This document shows positions 7,950-16,309 of a DNA stretch of 51,231 nt, in pieces. The stretch is from positions 1-51,231 of the forward strand of contig WFOS01000017.1 of the NCBI GenBank assembly GCA_015487975.1, read 5' to 3'. The notes beneath the pieces are model-generated. The model was not told the origin of the DNA, searched no databases, and was given only the letters and a program-made list of their open reading frames with translations. The translations under genes and the position numbers were made by a program. Positions within the stretch are counted from its first letter, which is position 1. Every line of letters starts with the position of its first letter. Source of the DNA: Ardenticatena sp. Lineage in GTDB: Bacteria; Chloroflexota; Anaerolineae; Ardenticatenales; Ardenticatenaceae.

Positions 7950-9311
7950 ATGTGGAAATGTCTCACGACGATCGGTCTCGTACTCGGCGTGTTGCTGGCG
8001 TTGTGGAGTACGCCGGTTTTTGCGCAGGGCGGAGATCCTGCTGGCGCAGCAACGCTCGAAGCCGACCCATGGGCACCAATCAACTTCGTGTGGGTCCTTT
8101 TGGCGACCGTGCTGGTTTTCTTCATGCAGGCAGGCTTCGCTTTGGTGGAAGCCGGCTTGACGCGGGCGAAAAACACCGTCAACATCTTGACGAAGAACGT
8201 GCTGGATTTCTGTATCGCTGCGCTTGCCTTCTTCGCCTTTGGCTTTGCCCTCATGTTTGGTGGCTCGGGTGCCCCTGGCCTCGAATCGGGGAATGCCTTC
8301 ATCGGCACATCGGGATTCTTTCTGCTGAATGCAGCCTACGATGTGAACACCATTTTGCTCTGGCTTTTCCAGATGGTCTTCGCGGCCACTGCTGCTACGA
8401 TCATCTCCGGTGCCATGGCCGAGCGCACCAAAGTGGAAACCTATCTCGCCTACTCGTTCCTGGTCAGCGCGCTGGTCTACCCCGTCTATGGTCACTGGGT
8501 CTGGGGTGGTGGCTGGCTTGGTGAGTTGGGGGCGGTGGACTTCGCTGGTTCTGGCGTGGTGCATGCCGTGGGCGGTGTGCTGGCGCTGATCGGCGCCTGG
8601 AAGATAGGACCACGTCGAGGGCGCTTCGATACGAACGGGCAGCCGCAGACGATTCCAGCCCACAATGTGGTGTATGTCGTGCTTGGTGTCTTCATCCTCT
8701 TCTTTGGTTGGTTTGGCTTCAACGCTGGGAGCACACTGGCCGCCACCGAACTGCGCATTTCGATCATCGCGGCGAACACGGCACTGGCTGGTGTGGCTGG
8801 TGGAGTGCTGGTGATGTACGTTGGGTTGATGCGTACCGGACGTATCGATGTGCTCGCAACGTGCAATGGTATTCTCGCCGGGTTGGTGGCCGTCACGGCA
8901 CCATGCGCCTTCATCGCGCCGTGGGCTGCTGTGGTCATTGGCGCGATTGGTGGCGCCGTGATGCTCTGGGCGACCGCGTTCACTGAAAAGACGCTCAAAA
9001 TCGACGACCCCGTTGGGGCCTTCGCAGTGCATGGGGCAACGGGAATCTGGGGTCTCCTCTCAGTGGCAATCTTTGCCGATGGCACCTATGGCGATGTGGC
9101 CGGATTGGTGGCTGGCAGCACTAACCTCATTGTTCCGCAGGTTGTGAGTGTGGTGGCCTTGTTGGCCTGGACGGGCGTGGTAGGGTTCGCGCTCTTCACC
9201 CTGCTGGACAAGACGATGGGCTTGCGTGTGCCCAGTGAAGACGAAGAAAAAGGGCTGGATGTAACCGAACATGGATACCCGGCCTATGTGTCCGAACCGC
9301 AAAGCGCTTGA
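7950..9311 (+). CDS. amt: ammonium transporter (Amt/MEP/Rh family)
   Basis: 453-residue inner-membrane channel that moves ammonium/ammonia inward. The start at 7950 follows a GGAGGAGGG site; the longer open frame back to 7644 lacks any start signal. Residues 1-25 form a signal-like segment ending PVFAQG, then eleven hydrophobic segments follow. Family hallmarks are visible: FALVEAGLTRAKN near the N-terminus, MAERTKVETY, the first pore histidine in GSGVVHAVGG and the second in GAFAVHGATGIWG. The tail is short and acidic. No P-II (GlnK) gene is adjacent, unlike many amt loci. Instead a 30-residue membrane mini-protein follows after 38 bases, then a strong terminator, making a two-gene unit. Confidence 0.95.
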   Translation: MWKCLTTIGLVLGVLLALWSTPVFAQGGDPAGAATLEADPWAPINFVWVLLATVLVFFMQAGFALVEAGLTRAKNTVNILTKNVLDFCIAALAFFAFGFALMFGGSGAPGLESGNAFIGTSGFFLLNAAYDVNTILLWLFQMVFAATAATIISGAMAERTKVETYLAYSFLVSALVYPVYGHWVWGGGWLGELGAVDFAGSGVVHAVGGVLALIGAWKIGPRRGRFDTNGQPQTIPAHNVVYVVLGVFILFFGWFGFNAGSTLAATELRISIIAANTALAGVAGGVLVMYVGLMRTGRIDVLATCNGILAGLVAVTAPCAFIAPWAAVVIGAIGGAVMLWATAFTEKTLKIDDPVGAFAVHGATGIWGLLSVAIFADGTYGDVAGLVAGSTNLIVPQVVSVVALLAWTGVVGFALFTLLDKTMGLRVPSEDEEKGLDVTEHGYPAYVSEPQSA

Positions 9312-9349
9312 TGCGTGACGAACCAATCACGGAGAGAGGAGGATTCAAG

Positions 9350-9442
9350 ATGGAAGCCATTTTGGGAGCCGCAGCATTCGTCGTGATGTTTGGGATGTGG
9401 GTTGTTGCCCCCCGCTACTTCCGCGCTGAAGAGCGTGAATGA
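9350..9442 (+). CDS. 30-residue single-span membrane mini-protein downstream of amt
   Basis: A short frame ATG 9350 to TGA 9442, preceded at the right distance by GGAGAGAGGAGG (9331-9342), one of the strongest ribosome sites in the window. The product begins MEAILGAAAFVVMFGMWVV and ends in a charged APRYFRAEERE tail, so it is one transmembrane helix with a basic-acidic cytoplasmic end. It lies between amt and the terminator at 9462, so it is translated from the amt mRNA. It is not recognised; by analogy with KdpF or CydX it may be a small accessory subunit of the transporter. That role is inference. Confidence 0.65.
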   Translation: MEAILGAAAFVVMFGMWVVAPRYFRAEERE

Positions 9443-9461
9443 CATACCAATGTTCCTCTCG

Positions 9462-9508
9462 AAAGAAAGTGCGACGCACTGCTCACGGTGCGCCGCACTT
9501 TCTTTTTG
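9462..9508 (+). terminator. rho-independent terminator after amt and its mini-protein
   Basis: An 18-base stem (AAAGAAAGTGCGACGCAC, 9462-9479) pairs with 9488-9505 with one mismatch and an 8-base loop, followed by T residues. The A-rich 5' side makes it also functional in reverse, suiting its place between the amt unit and the convergent MFS gene. Confidence 0.85.
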
Positions 9509-9531
9509 CGTTTGGCCCTTCGAGAGAACTC

Positions 9532-10716
9532 TCAGGATGGATGCGATGAGAGCGGTGCGCCTTCTTGGGCAGGCATCCGTATGAGCACGAAAAGCCCCAT
9601 GATGAAGAACACGAGCGCAGCCGAAAAATACGCTGCCCAGCCTCCCAGCCAGCCAAGCAGGCTGTTGCCCCATATCGGCCCGACGATACGTCCCAGGCTT
9701 TCCAGTGCGCTGCTGGCCCCTTGTACACGCCCTTGTTCGCGTGGGTCGGCGGACTGGCTGAGCAGGGCGATGAGCGCTGGTTGTGCCATGGCCTGCCCAA
9801 CTGCGGCAGGAACGAGAATAGCCACAAAAAGAATGGCGTTGTAGGTGAAGGCAGCGGCAGCCAGCGAAAGCCCGCCGAGCAACAGCCCATAAGCGAGTGT
9901 GCGGCGTTCGCCGATACGACGAGCGATGATACGCACCGCGCCTCCCTGAACCAGGGCCCCGATGGTCCCAACGATGCCGAGCACATACCCGACTTCTTTC
10001 ACCCCGAAATCAAAGCGTTGTGCGGCAAAAAGCGCGAACGTCGTCTGGTACACAGCGGCGGAAGCCCAATACACCAGGTCGATAACCAGCCATTGCCCTA
10101 AGACAGGGCGCCGCAGCAATTCAGGAATGTCGTTCCACGGCAACTGGATGCGAATTGGGCTCCGTTCGGTGTGGCTTTCGGGCAACCCAAAGAAGGTCAT
10201 CACCAGGGCAATCGCCGCCAAGACCGCTGCTCCCCATGCTGGTGCCGCCAACCCGAAATTCGCGAGCAGACCAGCCAGCACAGGCCCCAGAATGAACCCC
10301 AGCCCAAACGCTGCCCCAATCAGCCCGTATGCGCCGGCGCGTTCCTCGCGTGTGGTGACGTCGCTGATGTACGCGCGTGCTGTGGGAATGTTCCCCCCCG
10401 AAATACCATCCACGATGCGTGCCAGGAAGAGCATCGCAAGTGAATTGGCCAGCGCCATCATCACAAACGAAACGACTGTGCCGAGCAAACTGACCAGCAG
10501 AATCGGACGACGACCATAGCGGTCCGAAAGTGCGCCCAGAATGGGGGTGGCAATCAACTGTGCCACCGAATACGAGGCGAACAGCAACCCAACTTGCCAC
10601 TCGGTCGCGCCAAATTCGACGGCGTAGAGTGGCAAAAGGGGGATGATGATGCCAAACCCTATCAGGTTGACGAAGATGATGGCAAAGATAATCAGGAGTT
10701 CTTTTTTGCGTTTCAT
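9532..10716 (-). CDS. MFS drug exporter, TetA/DHA1-like
   Basis: 394-residue major facilitator superfamily transporter with about twelve membrane helices. The start at 10716 (MKRKKELLIIF) is chosen because a GAGGGA site precedes it; 22 upstream codons in the open frame look unlike a protein start. The conserved motif A, GALSDRYGRRPILL, lies between helices 2 and 3, and LARIVDGISGG follows in helix 4 as in TetA and Bmr-type proton-drug antiporters. The substrate cannot be deduced. It is convergent with the amt unit and lies downstream of two glycosyltransferase genes on the same strand, 90 bases away, so it may be partly co-transcribed with them. Confidence 0.88.
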   Translation of the reverse strand: MKRKKELLIIFAIIFVNLIGFGIIIPLLPLYAVEFGATEWQVGLLFASYSVAQLIATPILGALSDRYGRRPILLVSLLGTVVSFVMMALANSLAMLFLARIVDGISGGNIPTARAYISDVTTREERAGAYGLIGAAFGLGFILGPVLAGLLANFGLAAPAWGAAVLAAIALVMTFFGLPESHTERSPIRIQLPWNDIPELLRRPVLGQWLVIDLVYWASAAVYQTTFALFAAQRFDFGVKEVGYVLGIVGTIGALVQGGAVRIIARRIGERRTLAYGLLLGGLSLAAAAFTYNAILFVAILVPAAVGQAMAQPALIALLSQSADPREQGRVQGASSALESLGRIVGPIWGNSLLGWLGGWAAYFSAALVFFIMGLFVLIRMPAQEGAPLSSHPS

Positions 10717-10806
10717 GGATGTCGATCCCTCGCCTGCTTGTGAAAGTACGCGCAATCGTAGCCTTGAGCCACCAAATGGCAAGTGAAAGAGGGGAAGGGA
10801 TGGGGC

Positions 10807-11931
10807 TCAGGGTGAGGAGGTGCTGCGGTAGAGGGTCAGCGTTTGGCGGGCGGTTGCTTCCCACGAAAAGCGGGCGGCTTGTTCGCGCCCGAGCTGCGCC
10901 AACGTTTCACGCAGTGCGGCGTCGCCAAGCAGGCGTTCGAGTGCGGCAACGATGGCGTCGGTATCATGGGGGGCGAAAAGCAGGGCGGCGTTTCCTGCCA
11001 CTTCGGGCAGACTGGACACATTGCTGCACGCAACTGGGACGCCGCAGGCCATGGCTTCCAGGACAGGCAGGCCAAACCCTTCGTAGAGCGAGGGGAAGAC
11101 GAATGCCAATGCCGAAGCATAGAGTGCCGGCAGGTCGGGTTCGTCCACGGGACCGAGGAAGCGGATGTGTTGCTCGTTCAGCCCCAGGTGCATGGCCAGT
11201 TGCAGTGGTTCTGGGTAGGTGGGAAGCCAAGCGCCAGCAATCACCAATGTCGTGTCGGATGGACGCAAAGTTGCCCATGCTCGCACTAGCCGCGTGAGGT
11301 TTTTGTGTGGTTTGTTCGAACCAACGTAGAGCACGTACCGCTCTGGTAGCCCCATGCGGGTGCGCGCGCTCTTCTGTTCGGTGGGAGAAAGGGGCCGAAA
11401 ACGACGGTCGGCGGCGAGAGGAATGACGTGCAGGCGAGTCGGATCGACGCCAAAGAAGGTCTGCATGTCTTGCGCGGTGGCATTGGAAATGGCAATGATG
11501 GTATCGGCGGTGCGAATGGCCAGGCGTTTCATCACACGGAACAAGAAACGTGCCCGCCATGAGACGTAGTAGGGATAACGCAGGGGAATGACATCGTAAA
11601 CGGTCAACAGTGTGGAACAGCGTGGCCGATAGGGCATCAGGTAATAGGGGCTGTGGTAACGTGTGGCGCGTAGGTGGTGCAAAAGCGAAGGAATACGCCA
11701 CTGTTGCGACAGTGTGAATGGTGAGAACGGGACTGGCAGACAGGTTGTGTGTTGCCACGTGTGTGGGCAGACTGGCTGGCGGGCGGGGGCATCAGGGCGA
11801 TAGAGCACCGTCATTTCTTCGTCATCGTTCAGCAGGCGATCGAGCGCATGCGCCAGGTGGGCAACATAGCGCCCAATGCCGGGAAAATGGTCGGTGGCAG
11901 TCCGTGCATCCAACACGTAGTGGCGTCTCAC
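10807..11931 (-). CDS. GT4-family glycosyltransferase
   Basis: 374-residue retaining glycosyltransferase with GT-B fold, probably cytosolic and membrane-associated, adding sugars from nucleotide donors to a lipid-linked glycan. Visible features are FPGIGRYVAHL near the N-terminus, a central YVLYVGSNKPHKNL, and the donor-site ES/E-x7-E motif in PSLYEGFGLPVLEAMACGVPV. The start is a GTG (11929-11931) that overlaps the stop of the preceding glycosyltransferase gene by four bases (GTGA), indicating translational coupling. The specific sugar is unknown. It resembles mannosyltransferases of the WbaZ/MtfB type only in general layout. Confidence 0.9.
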   Translation of the reverse strand: MRRHYVLDARTATDHFPGIGRYVAHLAHALDRLLNDDEEMTVLYRPDAPARQPVCPHTWQHTTCLPVPFSPFTLSQQWRIPSLLHHLRATRYHSPYYLMPYRPRCSTLLTVYDVIPLRYPYYVSWRARFLFRVMKRLAIRTADTIIAISNATAQDMQTFFGVDPTRLHVIPLAADRRFRPLSPTEQKSARTRMGLPERYVLYVGSNKPHKNLTRLVRAWATLRPSDTTLVIAGAWLPTYPEPLQLAMHLGLNEQHIRFLGPVDEPDLPALYASALAFVFPSLYEGFGLPVLEAMACGVPVACSNVSSLPEVAGNAALLFAPHDTDAIVAALERLLGDAALRETLAQLGREQAARFSWEATARQTLTLYRSTSSP

Positions 11932-13079
11932 CGGTTCGCTCCTATCACCTCGTCCAGCAAAGCGGTGATGCGTGCCGCTGTGGTTTCGATGGTGAAGGTG
12001 TGTTGCGCCCGTTGACGCCCTGCCATCCCAAGTGCAAGTGCTCTTTCGGGGTGGGCGAGCAAGTCCAGGACGGCTGTTGTGGCGGCGGAGATGTCGTAGG
12101 GCGGGATGAGGAGCCCTGTGTGGTTGTGTTCGATGAGTTCGGGAAGTGCGCCGTGCGCGAAGGCAACCACTGGCGTACCAGCCGCCATGGCTTCCAGCAC
12201 CACCATGCCAAAGGGTTCAGGGTCGCCGGGATGGACGAAGATGTCCATGGCGGCCAGGGCAGGGCGAACGTCGGGCAGGTGGCCGGTCAGATGGACATGA
12301 TTGGCAAGTTGTTGCTGGGCGATGAGGTGGCGAACATGTTGTGGGTAGGTGGCATCTTGGCTGAGCGGTGTGCCACCTACGATGACAAAGTGAACGTCGG
12401 GGCGGGTGGCATGCACACGCGCAGCCAGTTCCACGAAACGATGGGCTCCCTTCCACGGGCGGAGCCGTCCCACCATGCCGACCAGCGGCGCATCGGTGGG
12501 GATACCGTGTTCCTGGCGGAATTGTGCTCGCCAGTCAGGGTGTGTGGTACATGCCTCGGCGGGAAGCCCATTGTACACGATGGCTGTTTTCGATACGCAT
12601 GGCAAATGGGCCGCGGTGGCGTATGAATTGGCAATGACCAACTGGGCAGCGGCACAGAGGGCGCGTTTGATGCCTCTATCGAAGATGCTCAGGCGTGGGC
12701 GTGTTTCACTCAGCCAGAAGTCGTGCATGTGCCAGATGAACGGGCGGCCGGCGATGCGTCCGGCAGGGGCGGCAAACATAGCGGCACGCACCGTATTGGC
12801 ATACAAGGCCTGGGCGTCGATGTCGCGGGCGAGGTGGACCAACCCCCAGGAGCCAACATGCCAGTCGAGAAAGAAGCGCACCGGATTGCGCAGGCGTGGG
12901 AGTGGTACGATGTGTACTGGTATGCCCAACGCACGTGCTTCTTCGGCAAGTCTGCCTTCTACCGTTGCCAGGTGTAGCGCGAAACGTGTCCGATCGAGCG
13001 AGCGCAGGAGCAGGAGCAAACTCTTCTCTGCTCCGCCAAGGCCGGCAGCATGGTCGATGAAAAGAATGGGTGTTGCCAT
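11928..13079 (-). CDS. GT4-family glycosyltransferase
   Basis: 383-residue GT-B glycosyltransferase. The ATG at 13079 (MATPILFIDH) is chosen for its AAGGA site; the open frame upstream encodes an unlikely Thr/Pro stretch. The acceptor side carries GLGGAEKSLLLLL, typical of the GT4 family. The donor side has VGMVGRLRPWKGAHRFVELA and the motif PGDPEPFGMVVLEAMAAGTPV with the two conserved glutamates. It is the first gene of a two-glycosyltransferase pair on this strand and is divergent from the epimerase gene at 13222, with a 142-base shared promoter region. Donor and acceptor are unknown. Confidence 0.9.
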   Translation of the reverse strand: MATPILFIDHAAGLGGAEKSLLLLLRSLDRTRFALHLATVEGRLAEEARALGIPVHIVPLPRLRNPVRFFLDWHVGSWGLVHLARDIDAQALYANTVRAAMFAAPAGRIAGRPFIWHMHDFWLSETRPRLSIFDRGIKRALCAAAQLVIANSYATAAHLPCVSKTAIVYNGLPAEACTTHPDWRAQFRQEHGIPTDAPLVGMVGRLRPWKGAHRFVELAARVHATRPDVHFVIVGGTPLSQDATYPQHVRHLIAQQQLANHVHLTGHLPDVRPALAAMDIFVHPGDPEPFGMVVLEAMAAGTPVVAFAHGALPELIEHNHTGLLIPPYDISAATTAVLDLLAHPERALALGMAGRQRAQHTFTIETTAARITALLDEVIGANR

Positions 13080-13156
13080 GGGCTGTTGCGTCCTTTTTGG
13101 TGGTGTTGTGCAAGTGGTAGCATGAGTGGGGCGAAGTGGCAAGCCTGTGGGGATGT

Positions 13157-13185
13157 TCGACACAAAGCACAATGCCGCGTATACT
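13157..13185 (+). promoter_or_regulatory. sigma-70-type promoter for the epimerase operon
   Basis: TCGACA at 13157-13162 and TATACT at 13180-13185 are separated by 17 bases, each one mismatch from the housekeeping consensus. It lies 37 bases before the ATG at 13222 and points at the run of genes to 17320. Confidence 0.6.
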
Positions 13186-13221
13186 CACCTTCGCAGAATC
13201 AACCCAAAAAGGGAAGGACAC

Positions 13222-14205
13222 ATGCGAAGCCCGACACGTTTTCTCATCACCGGTGGCGCCGGGTTCATTGGGTCGCACCTTGCCGAAGCGCTTCTGGCGC
13301 AAGGCCATGTTGTTGCTGTCGTCGATGACCTTTCCACAGGGCGCCTGGACAATATCGCCCATTTGTTCCCTCACGAGCACTTTCACTTTGCGCGTGCCAG
13401 CATTACCGATGCGATTGTCATGGACCGCTTGGCCTCTCAATCGGATGTGATTGTCCATTTGGCGGCAGCCGTAGGGGTCAAACTGATTGTCGAGCACCCG
13501 GTGCACACCATCGAAACCAACATCATGGGCACCGAAGCGGTGCTCAAATCGGCATTGCGCTATGGATGCCGCACATTGATTGCCAGCACGTCGGAAGTGT
13601 ATGGAAAGGGCAGCAAGGTGCCCTTCGCGGAAGAAGACGACGTGTTGTTGGGGCCGACGAGCCGTAGTCGCTGGGCCTACGCCGCCAGCAAGATGGTGGA
13701 CGAATTCTTAGGGCTGGCGTACCAACGTGAATTTGGGTTGCCAGTTGTGGTGATGCGTTTCTTCAACACCGTTGGGCCCCGCCAAACAGGGCGCTATGGC
13801 ATGGTCATTCCCCGCTTCGTGCGGCAGGCCTTGCGGGGTGAGCCGATTACCGTGTATGGCGATGGGGAACAAAGCCGCTGTTTTTGTGATGTGAGCGATG
13901 TGGTACAAGCGATTATTGGACTGGCGTTTCACCCTGATGCGCCTGGACGCGTGTACAACATTGGCTCGACAGAAGAAACGACGATCAATCAGCTGGCTGA
14001 GCGTGTGCGCGTGCTCGCGGAAAGTGATTCGCCAATTGTCCACATTCCGTATGAGCAGGCCTACGCCGAAGGGTTCGAGGATATGCGGCGACGTGTTCCC
14101 GACATCAGTCGGATTCACGCTTTGTTGGGATGGGAACCGCGATTACACTTGGATGATATTTTGCAGCGTGTGATCGCCTACGAACGTGAGCGGCTCGACA
14201 CATGA
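13222..14205 (+). CDS. NAD-dependent nucleotide-sugar epimerase/decarboxylase (extended SDR)
   Basis: 327-residue extended short-chain dehydrogenase acting on nucleotide sugars. The start at 13222 follows GGGAAGGA; 32 upstream open codons lack a start signal. The NAD-binding glycine motif is GGAGFIGSH, the catalytic triad region is ASTSEVYG with YAASK (Tyr-x3-Lys), and RFFNTVGPRQ and YGDGEQSRCFCDVSDV follow. The HLAAAVGVKL and PFAEEDD features are found in enzymes annotated as UDP-glucuronate decarboxylases or UDP-glucose 4-epimerases, so the exact reaction is open. It heads an operon: its stop overlaps the TPR gene by four bases (ATGA). Confidence 0.85.
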   Translation: MRSPTRFLITGGAGFIGSHLAEALLAQGHVVAVVDDLSTGRLDNIAHLFPHEHFHFARASITDAIVMDRLASQSDVIVHLAAAVGVKLIVEHPVHTIETNIMGTEAVLKSALRYGCRTLIASTSEVYGKGSKVPFAEEDDVLLGPTSRSRWAYAASKMVDEFLGLAYQREFGLPVVVMRFFNTVGPRQTGRYGMVIPRFVRQALRGEPITVYGDGEQSRCFCDVSDVVQAIIGLAFHPDAPGRVYNIGSTEETTINQLAERVRVLAESDSPIVHIPYEQAYAEGFEDMRRRVPDISRIHALLGWEPRLHLDDILQRVIAYERERLDT

Positions 14206-15422
14206 TGCTGGCGCAGAAGTGGCAGCAACTCACCGTGCGGGGGCGAATTGGCCTGCTGACGCTTTGCTTGGTCCTGGTGGGAGTGGCCTTTTCTTTGCCC
14301 CATGCCCGTGAAAACTGGCGGCTTGTCCGTGCTGTGAAGGCAGGCGTGCCAGAGCCTGTGCCAGATGATGCCCCGCCTGCCTTACACCTGCTCGCTGCCA
14401 ATTCAGCCTTCGATGCGGAGGATTGGGAGCGTGCAGCCCACCACTGGGAGATTGCTGTCCGCGATGCTCGCACCGCTTTCCCGGCCTGGCTCGGGTTATG
14501 CCGTGTTGCCTTGCGTCGCCTCGACGAGCAGGCGGCGCGCACATATTGCCTCAGTGAGCGAGTGCGCTCTTTTTGGTTGCTGATGGAAGCGAAAGCATTG
14601 TGGCGTGCGACATCGCGAGAGCCAGCCATCTTGGCGGCTCGGCTTGTCACGGAGCGCGACCCCAAGAACGGTGAAGCGTGGAGTGTGCTGGCTGCATACT
14701 TGTTGGCTGTCGAGCGGTATGAAGAAGCCCTGGTGGCCAACGAACGTGCGATGGCGCTCAACCCGAATGCCCCCTGGCTCTATGAACGGCATGCACGCAT
14801 TTTGATCAATCTAGAACGCTTGGATGAAGCCTCTCAGCTCCTGAACGAAGCTATAGCCCGCTTTCCCGATTCGAGCGGGTTGTACTACTTGGCAGCCGAC
14901 GTCGCACGGAAGCGTGAGGATACCGATACCGCGTGGGAATGGTACGCACGTATCACCGAACGGTGGCCCGACGAGTGGCGAGCGTGGAACATGCTTGGGG
15001 GGCTGGCGCGGAAGCAGGGTGATTGGGCAACAGCTTTGGCAGCGTTTCGTCATGCTGTGGAAGCCGGCGCGAATTCACCGTGGGTCTGGTATAGTTACGC
15101 GGAATCTGCTTGGCGGATGGAGCAGGATGCAGAGGCCGAACGCGTCTTGGATGCCATCTGGCCACTCGAGCCACCGCCGAATTTGCAAATCAGTATAGCG
15201 CGCCTCTATCGGGAGTTGGGCGCCGAAGCCAAGGCAGAACAAACCTTGGACCGTGTGGCGACGCTCGATATCCCCCCTGACTGGCAATTGGGGGTCGCTC
15301 GTCTCTATCGCGATATGGGGTTGGTGGAGAAAGCACGCCAATCGTATGAGCGCGTTTTGGCTGCCGACCCGCAACATGAGACGGCCCGTAAGGAGCTGGA
15401 TGCTTTGGAGCAATCGCCATAA
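14202..15422 (+). CDS. membrane-anchored TPR protein in the glycan operon
   Basis: 406 residues. A hydrophobic segment at about residues 11-28 anchors the protein, with most of the chain outside or inside as tandem tetratricopeptide repeats: for example EAWSVLAAYLLAVERYEEAL, APWLYERHARILINLERLDEA and the final WQLGVARLYRDMGLVEKARQ unit. TPRs mediate protein contacts; no enzyme motif is present. Similar proteins occur in exopolysaccharide clusters, where they scaffold assembly machinery. Translation is coupled to the epimerase gene by the ATGA overlap, and the WecG-type gene follows after 40 bases. A specific partner cannot be named. Confidence 0.8.
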   Translation: MMLAQKWQQLTVRGRIGLLTLCLVLVGVAFSLPHARENWRLVRAVKAGVPEPVPDDAPPALHLLAANSAFDAEDWERAAHHWEIAVRDARTAFPAWLGLCRVALRRLDEQAARTYCLSERVRSFWLLMEAKALWRATSREPAILAARLVTERDPKNGEAWSVLAAYLLAVERYEEALVANERAMALNPNAPWLYERHARILINLERLDEASQLLNEAIARFPDSSGLYYLAADVARKREDTDTAWEWYARITERWPDEWRAWNMLGGLARKQGDWATALAAFRHAVEAGANSPWVWYSYAESAWRMEQDAEAERVLDAIWPLEPPPNLQISIARLYRELGAEAKAEQTLDRVATLDIPPDWQLGVARLYRDMGLVEKARQSYERVLAADPQHETARKELDALEQSP

Positions 15423-15462
15423 AGCGATGCCCTAAGACGCAGACATCATCAGGGAAAGACGT

Positions 15463-16299
15463 ATGCACAACCATCCTCATGATGAATCACAATGGGAGCC
15501 GATCTTCGATACAGCACCTCTTCCCCCGCCGGTGGCGCCTGTTGATGTACTTGGTGTGCGCATTCACCCCGTGCGTTTGCGCGACCTGCTGGAATACATT
15601 GCGCGCACCATTGCAGAAGACCGTCGTGCCGTCGTCACGAATGTCAATGTGCGTGCCATGAATCTTGCGTGTGAGCAGCCCTGGTTCCGCGAATATCTGA
15701 ACAATAGCGCCTTGGTCTTTTGTGATGGGTTTGGCGTCAAATGGGGGGCAGCCCTGGTAGGGCGGCATTTGCCCGAACGTATGACCCCGCCCGATTGGTT
15801 GCCGGATTTGGCGCGAGTGGCGGCACGGCATCGGTGGCGTGTCTATTTGCTAGGCGCGCGCCCTGGTATTGCGGGCGAAGCCGCTGTTGCGTTGCAACGT
15901 GATGACGCAACGCGCGGTTTGTTCGTTGTGGGAACACACCATGGGTACTTCGACAAACGCCGCGATAGTTCTGAAAACCAGGCGGTGGTCGCGCATATCA
16001 ATTCGGTTCGTCCACATGTGCTGTTTGTTGGATTTGGTATGCCGTTGCAAGAACGCTGGTTGTATGAAAACTGGGACGACTTGCATGTGAACGTCGCTCT
16101 CCCAGTTGGTGCCGCATTCGATTACCTGGCTGGGGTTCTGCCGCGTCCCCCACGTTGGATGACCGACCATGGCTTGGAATGGCTTGGGCGGTTGCTCATC
16201 GAGCCACGCCGTTTGTGGCGGCGTTACCTGCTCGGCAACCCCCTGTTTTTGTGGCGCTTGCTACGCTGGGCTGCGACCTCGGCACGTGTTGGCCAATGA
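15463..16299 (+). CDS. WecG/TagA/CpsF family glycosyltransferase (GT26)
   Basis: 278 residues. Members transfer N-acetylmannosamine or related sugars to a lipid-linked GlcNAc-type primer, a committing step for enterobacterial common antigen, wall teichoic acid and capsules. Family motifs appear in order: VTNVNVRAMNLA, CDGFGVKWGAAL with the conserved Asp, LLGARPGIAGEAA, FVGFGMPLQERWL, then PVGAAFDYLAG and the C-terminal GLEWLGRLLIEPRRLWRRYL membrane-binding tail. The length matches the family plus an N-terminal extension rich in Pro and acidic residues. It lies between the TPR protein and the LPG-synthase-like membrane protein and is probably the chain-initiation step of this glycan. Donor sugar unknown. 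Confidence 0.9.
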   Translation: MHNHPHDESQWEPIFDTAPLPPPVAPVDVLGVRIHPVRLRDLLEYIARTIAEDRRAVVTNVNVRAMNLACEQPWFREYLNNSALVFCDGFGVKWGAALVGRHLPERMTPPDWLPDLARVAARHRWRVYLLGARPGIAGEAAVALQRDDATRGLFVVGTHHGYFDKRRDSSENQAVVAHINSVRPHVLFVGFGMPLQERWLYENWDDLHVNVALPVGAAFDYLAGVLPRPPRWMTDHGLEWLGRLLIEPRRLWRRYLLGNPLFLWRLLRWAATSARVGQ

Positions 16300-16309
16300 C
16301 CGGTGGTGA

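Noticed and set aside
7704..9032. 442-codon minus-strand open frame across amt
   Set aside because: Antisense shadow of the ammonium transporter, His/Arg-rich and without motifs.
11718..12626. 302-codon plus-strand open frame
   Set aside because: Antisense to two GT4 genes; no start signal and no domain features.
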